Positions 60,180 to 64,000 of a stretch of DNA of 64,000 nucleotides are shown here, one piece after another. Under the pieces are notes generated by a model. That model had not been told where the DNA came from, searched no databases, and saw nothing but the letters and a program-made list of their open reading frames with translations. Origin of the DNA: Anaeroplasma bactoclasticum (GTDB lineage Bacteria; Bacillota_I; Bacilli_A; Acholeplasmatales; Anaeroplasmataceae). Where the stretch lies: contig NZ_QXEV01000002.1 in assembly GCF_003550015.1 (NCBI RefSeq), forward strand, positions 62,001-126,000, read 5' to 3'. A program made the position numbers and the translations under genes. Numbering within the stretch: position 1 is the first letter of the stretch; every line of letters begins with the position of its first letter.

Positions 60180-60881
60180 CTATATCATTTTTTCAAATCC
60201 AAGCTTTATAGTGAAATATTCATTATAAAACCAGTAATCATTGTTATGTTTACCATAAAATAGTGGCATTTTATTTCCTATTTTTATTTCTTTTTCATAA
60301 TCAATTTCTAATGTTTTAATTGTATTTTTTTTAATGAATGAAATAGGAATTAAGCTTAAAATAAAGTCTATATAGGAAGCATTATTTAAATGTCCATTTA
60401 AATCACAATTGGAGTAATCTGCAGATAATATAGCTTTCTTTTTTACTTTTGGTGGAATAAGCTTATTTGGGAATGGTAATTCATTGCCATATTTTTCTTC
60501 AGGAATAATGATGCCATAGTCGCTTGCGAATACAAAATGTCTAGATTTCTTTTTTATTAAGGACCATATGGAAACTCCTTCAATACAAATGGATGTTCCA
60601 TCCTTTATTTCACAATATCTTGGAAATAAAGCCTTTAAGGTTTTACCAGACCAAGAAGTAAGATAAATAGTACTATCATATAAAGGAAGATGATGGATAA
60701 CATATCTTTGCTTACCAATAACCCATAATAAGCCTTGGCTTAAGGAATTTTCAATTCCGATACCTGTATCCTTTAAATCCTTAATGCTCATTTCCTGGCA
60801 GAAGGCTAAAAGCCTTGCAAGCTTTAATCTTTGATCTGCACCACAATCAATGCTTAATAGCTTTCTTGTTGCTTGAAACAT
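60180..60881 (-). CDS. acyl-ACP thioesterase-like protein
   Basis: 233 residues, double hot-dog fold. The second half carries SADYSNCDLNGHLNNASYIDFIL, whose core is DLNGHLNNASY, the Asn-His motif of FatA/B-type thioesterases; the first half has DQRLKLARLLAFCQEMS. It is distantly related to the product at 40228. Its start overlaps the stop of the carrier protein gene (TAATG). In this cassette it would release acyl groups from the dedicated carrier protein; that is inference from gene order. Confidence 0.82.
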   Translation of the reverse strand: MFQATRKLLSIDCGADQRLKLARLLAFCQEMSIKDLKDTGIGIENSLSQGLLWVIGKQRYVIHHLPLYDSTIYLTSWSGKTLKALFPRYCEIKDGTSICIEGVSIWSLIKKKSRHFVFASDYGIIIPEEKYGNELPFPNKLIPPKVKKKAILSADYSNCDLNGHLNNASYIDFILSLIPISFIKKNTIKTLEIDYEKEIKIGNKMPLFYGKHNNDYWFYNEYFTIKLGFEKMI

Positions 60882-61123
60882 TATATCAACCTTTCAATTT
60901 CATCTATGACATCTCCAAGGGTTTTAAAATTAACCCACTTTTTTTCAGGTATTTCAATATGAAATTCCTCTTCAAGCTTACACATAAGGTAGATGAATGT
61001 CATAGAATCTAATTCCTTTTGGGTATTTATTTTTGTATTCTCATCAAGCTCTATTTCTTTGAATTTTTCAACATTTGTTTTTAATATATCAATTACCTTA
61101 TTTTTTATATCTTGTTTTGACAT
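60881..61123 (-). CDS. stand-alone acyl carrier protein
   Basis: 80 residues. The phosphopantetheine attachment Ser is in ELDSMTFIYLMCKLEEEF (DSM in place of the more usual DSL). Rich in Glu and Lys. Located between an adenylating ligase and a thioesterase, so it is probably a dedicated carrier rather than the fatty acid synthase ACP. Starts behind GGTGGGATAAA, 10 bases after the ligase stop. Confidence 0.88.
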   Translation of the reverse strand: MSKQDIKNKVIDILKTNVEKFKEIELDENTKINTQKELDSMTFIYLMCKLEEEFHIEIPEKKWVNFKTLGDVIDEIERLI

Positions 61124-61133
61124 TTTATCCCAC

Positions 61134-62477
61134 CTATTCGTTAAAGTTTATTTCATATCGTTTAACCTTACCAGTATTATTCTTTGGTAATCCTTCTGGT
61201 ATACAAATAACTTTAGAAATTCTTTTTGATCTTGGCTGATTCGAATTATAATCATCAATATCTGCTTCAAAGTCATCAAGCTCACTCTTATATACCTTGC
61301 CTAAGCATAAGACAACATTTCCATCCTTATCCGTACCTAAGGCAAGTTCTGTAACTCCAAGGCGTCCCATTAAATCCTCTTCAACCTCTGGTAAGAATAC
61401 CTTAGTACCATCAAGTAAAACTAGTGTATCCTTTTTTCTTCCCTTTAGGTGTAATAAATTAGAATCATCAAATGCGCCTAAATCACCAGTTTTAAAATAG
61501 CCATCTTCAGTAAATAAATCTTTATAGCCAGTATTATCTGGATAGTATCCTTCAAATATAGTTTCATCAGATTTAACTAAGATTTCATAATCATCTGCAA
61601 TTTTAACATCATCTAATGGGCATACCGTAAACGCTCTTGGGTTATCCCCTAAGGATAGGGCAACACCAGAAGAGGTTTCTGTTAAGCCATAGCCGAAGGA
61701 TACTCTTATACCCATACAGGAAATTGCAGTTAATACTGGGCTTGGGCAATCTCCAGCACCAATTAATACAAGCTTAAGCTCTGGATTAAATAATTCCTTT
61801 AAGGCTAAAATAGATGCCATTTGTGGAACTAAGCTTACAGCGGTTGGTTTAAAATATTCAAAATCATCAAAAAATTTATAAATACCTCTAGATAAAATAA
61901 TGGATGCACCATTTTGCCATGCCCAAAGCCATGAACAGATAAAGCCAAATACATGGGAAAGTGGTAGACAAGAAAGTAGCTTATCCTGTGGCTTAAGGCT
62001 TAAGCAGCAAGAACCATTATAGGCAGCTGCACAAAGCTTTTCCTCAGTTAATATAACCGCTTTTGCTTTAGATGTTGTACCTGATGTAAAAAATAGGATT
62101 TTACCTTGTGGAGGATTAGAAGAATCTGGAGGCATTCTAAAATTGTTTTTATAATCCTCTGGTCCAATAAGTAAATCAACGCCTACAGTAGATATTTCTT
62201 CTTGAATTAAAGAAATATTATCAATTAAAGAAATAAGCACAACTGTAATTTTTTGATTTATATATGCCATCATTGCAATTAATGTATCTAGCTTTCCATC
62301 ACAAATAATACCTACACATTTTTTATCTTTATTTACTGGATAGGCTAAGACTCTATTTTTTACATGCTTATAGGTTAGATCAAGAATTTCTCCATTATCA
62401 TCATAAGAAAGTGCGACACTTCCCTCATATTGATTCTCAATCATTTGGAGTATTGTTTGATACTTCATTTTACTCAT
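61134..62477 (-). CDS. AMP-dependent acyl-activating ligase
   Basis: 447 residues, ANL superfamily. ILFFTSGTTSKAKAVILTE (P-loop-like A3), SFGYGLTETSSGVALS (A5), YFKTGDLGAFDDSN (A7) and KNNTGKVKRYEINF with the C-terminal catalytic Lys (A10) are all present. It would activate a carboxylic acid with ATP and load it onto the carrier protein encoded next. It is shorter than typical acyl-CoA synthetases (about 500-550), closer to ligases that feed carrier proteins. The acid cannot be predicted. Start ATG at 62477 behind AAGGGGTGTTTCAT. Confidence 0.88.
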   Translation of the reverse strand: MSKMKYQTILQMIENQYEGSVALSYDDNGEILDLTYKHVKNRVLAYPVNKDKKCVGIICDGKLDTLIAMMAYINQKITVVLISLIDNISLIQEEISTVGVDLLIGPEDYKNNFRMPPDSSNPPQGKILFFTSGTTSKAKAVILTEEKLCAAAYNGSCCLSLKPQDKLLSCLPLSHVFGFICSWLWAWQNGASIILSRGIYKFFDDFEYFKPTAVSLVPQMASILALKELFNPELKLVLIGAGDCPSPVLTAISCMGIRVSFGYGLTETSSGVALSLGDNPRAFTVCPLDDVKIADDYEILVKSDETIFEGYYPDNTGYKDLFTEDGYFKTGDLGAFDDSNLLHLKGRKKDTLVLLDGTKVFLPEVEEDLMGRLGVTELALGTDKDGNVVLCLGKVYKSELDDFEADIDDYNSNQPRSKRISKVICIPEGLPKNNTGKVKRYEINFNE

Positions 62478-62654
62478 ATGAAACACCCCTTTATTCATTT
62501 ATGTAATCGAAGAATACTCTATATATTTTAGTATACCATTTTTTGAAGGATTTATTCAATTATTTATGTATTAAAATGGTTACTTAATTGAAAAATAAAT
62601 CAATATACGATATAATTCTAAATTGGATTATTGTTAATTGGTGGGTTTAGTATT

Positions 62655-64000
62655 ATGAAGGATATTTTGAGATATATTCCTAATTTTTATAATGATATTC
62701 CTATTGCTTATGTGGTTTATAAAGTAGAATATAATGCCAAAAAAACAATGGTAAAGGATGCAATCATTTCTTATGTCAATGATGATGTTTGTAAAATTTT
62801 AGGAAAAGAACAAGAGGAAATTGTAGGAAAATCATTTCAAGAGATATTTCCAAACGTAGATGATATTTGGAAGGATGACTTATATAAATGCCTATATAAA
62901 AAGGAAAGAAGGCATAATTTTACTTATGCTCTAGACTTAGGATACTGGATTGCTTACGCAATAGCACCTAATGAAGAAGAAGGATATTGTAGCTGTGTAT
63001 TTTTTAATATTGATGAAGAAAATAAAAAATCAGAAGAATTAAAAAAAGCATTTATGACAGATAATATCATAATTCGTATTGCTAAATTATTAAATTCAGA
63101 TATTCCTTATAATACAGCTATGAATCAAGTAATGAAGGAGCTTGGTAAAGCGATTGATTCTGATCGTATATATGTTTTAGAAACAGATGGTATAAAAGTA
63201 GATAATGCCTTTGAATATACCAAAGATGGAGTATATCCATCCATAAATACTTTAAAAAATATCCCCTTATCCGCGTTTAGAACTTGGTTAGATATTCTAG
63301 AAGATAGACCATTCATTGAAATTAACGATGTAGAATCCTTAATTGGAAAAGATTTATATTTATATGATTTATTAAATAATTTAAATGTATCTCGCTTATT
63401 TGCTTATCCTTTATATAATGAAGGCAAATTAATTGGCTTTTTAGTTGTAGATAATTATATAGAAGATACAGAAATAGATGCAGAAAAGATTATTGAAGAT
63501 GCATCTCACTTCATCTCATCAAGAGTTGGAAATCATGTATTAGTTAAAAGATTAGAAAAAGCATCTAAGTATGATGCTTTAACAGGATTATTAAATCGCT
63601 TTGGATTTAATGAAAAATTAGCTGAATTTTATGAAAAGAATAAGGATTCTAATTTCATATATGCCGTTATGGACATTGATGATTTTAAAACAATTAATGA
63701 TTTATATGGCCATCCTGTTGGAGATATAGCTTTAAAGGCATTTGCAAAATCATTAACAAGAGAATTTGGTGCTAAAGCGATTATAGGTAGAACAGGTGGA
63801 GATGAATTCTGTTTAATTTTAAAGGATAATTCTAAAAAGAATGTTGAAGATATATTAAATTCTTTTGTCGCAAAGGAAAAAACATATAGTAATAATGGTT
63901 TAAAAACCCCATATACTATATCTTTAGGATATACAATATATCCATTTGATGGGAAAAAGCTTGTAGATTTATATTCTAAAGCGGATAGTGCTCTTTATTA
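62655..64000 (+). CDS. PAS-GAF-GGDEF protein (diguanylate cyclase), 3' truncated by window
   Basis: ATG at 62655 with GGTGGG about ten bases upstream; the frame stays open to the window end (448 codons). PAS-like domain about 1-115 (ISYVNDDVCKILGKEQEEIV, IVGKSFQEIFP), GAF-like domain about 130-290 (KAIDSDRIYVLE, LFAYPLYNEGKLIGFLVVDN), GGDEF domain from about 305 (YDALTGLLNRFGFNEKL, MDIDDFKTINDLYGHPVGD, GRTGGDEFCLIL). The intact GGDEF motif predicts c-di-GMP synthesis. Whether an EAL or other domain follows is not visible. Divergent from the ligase gene. Confidence 0.9.
   Translation, partial: MKDILRYIPNFYNDIPIAYVVYKVEYNAKKTMVKDAIISYVNDDVCKILGKEQEEIVGKSFQEIFPNVDDIWKDDLYKCLYKKERRHNFTYALDLGYWIAYAIAPNEEEGYCSCVFFNIDEENKKSEELKKAFMTDNIIIRIAKLLNSDIPYNTAMNQVMKELGKAIDSDRIYVLETDGIKVDNAFEYTKDGVYPSINTLKNIPLSAFRTWLDILEDRPFIEINDVESLIGKDLYLYDLLNNLNVSRLFAYPLYNEGKLIGFLVVDNYIEDTEIDAEKIIEDASHFISSRVGNHVLVKRLEKASKYDALTGLLNRFGFNEKLAEFYEKNKDSNFIYAVMDIDDFKTINDLYGHPVGDIALKAFAKSLTREFGAKAIIGRTGGDEFCLILKDNSKKNVEDILNSFVAKEKTYSNNGLKTPYTISLGYTIYPFDGKKLVDLYSKADSALY

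Noticed and set aside
54173-62500. Integrated genomic island with tRNA-Ser as attachment site
   Set aside because: No integrase and no second copy of the tRNA-Ser 3' end was seen downstream within the window.

Overview
The window comes from a low-GC Gram-positive bacterium (Bacillota). The AT-rich codon use, strong AGGAGG-type ribosome sites, T-box and intrinsic-terminator regulation, the alaS-ruvX-DUF1292-trmR gene order and the starch-degrading secretome with signal peptides all point that way. A gut-associated member of the Bacilli or Erysipelotrichia type is my best guess, but the class cannot be fixed from the sequence alone. The standard genetic code is used.

Layout. 1-3143: end of an alpha/beta hydrolase, then a (p)ppGpp synthetase, methionine aminopeptidase and CCA-adding enzyme. 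3196-3962: a strong promoter, a yybP-ykoY-type (manganese) riboswitch with a terminator, and a small two-helix membrane protein with a zinc ribbon. 4049-4663: terminator, tRNA-Lys, and a short gene for a 25-residue amphipathic peptide. 4751-13524: housekeeping genes (mnmA, recD2, an HTH regulator, alaS, ruvX, DUF1292, trmR, a DEDDh exonuclease).

13669-30594 (all minus strand) is a starch-utilisation locus. It holds one lipoprotein alpha-amylase with three tandem CBM26 modules, a non-catalytic starch-binding protein, a Thr-rich lipoprotein, two large secreted alpha-amylases and a 1634-residue pullulanase. Four of the secreted proteins share an unnamed N-terminal domain of about 120 residues. 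Two genes for very short peptides (41 and 43 residues), related to each other and carrying a Y-x-x-P motif near the N terminus, sit 10-14 bases upstream of secreted-protein genes. Two promoters in the locus share a 13-base element at identical spacing from the -10 box. This is the least explained system in the window.

30914-31783: hslO. 31962-40143: the arginine operon argG-argH-argC-argJ-argB-argD-argF, which makes arginine from glutamate via bifunctional ArgJ. It is preceded by a two-tier leader: an unidentified attenuator with switchable stems, then a T-box with a likely Arg (CGC) specifier. 40228-54120: thioesterase, M18 peptidase, methyltransferase, rqcH, gmk, rpoZ, uvrC, a secreted endonuclease I, a flavoprotein, ridA and DAHP synthase. 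54173-54261: tRNA-Ser.

54306-64000 is more accessory. It has two tandem RhuM-type proteins with C-terminal PLD-like domains behind a leader-peptide/terminator arrangement, a ZU5-type lipoprotein, two GNAT acetyltransferases, and an AAC(3)-type acetyltransferase. A three-gene acyl-activating cassette (AMP ligase, carrier protein, thioesterase) and the first part of a PAS-GAF-GGDEF protein that runs off the window end complete it.
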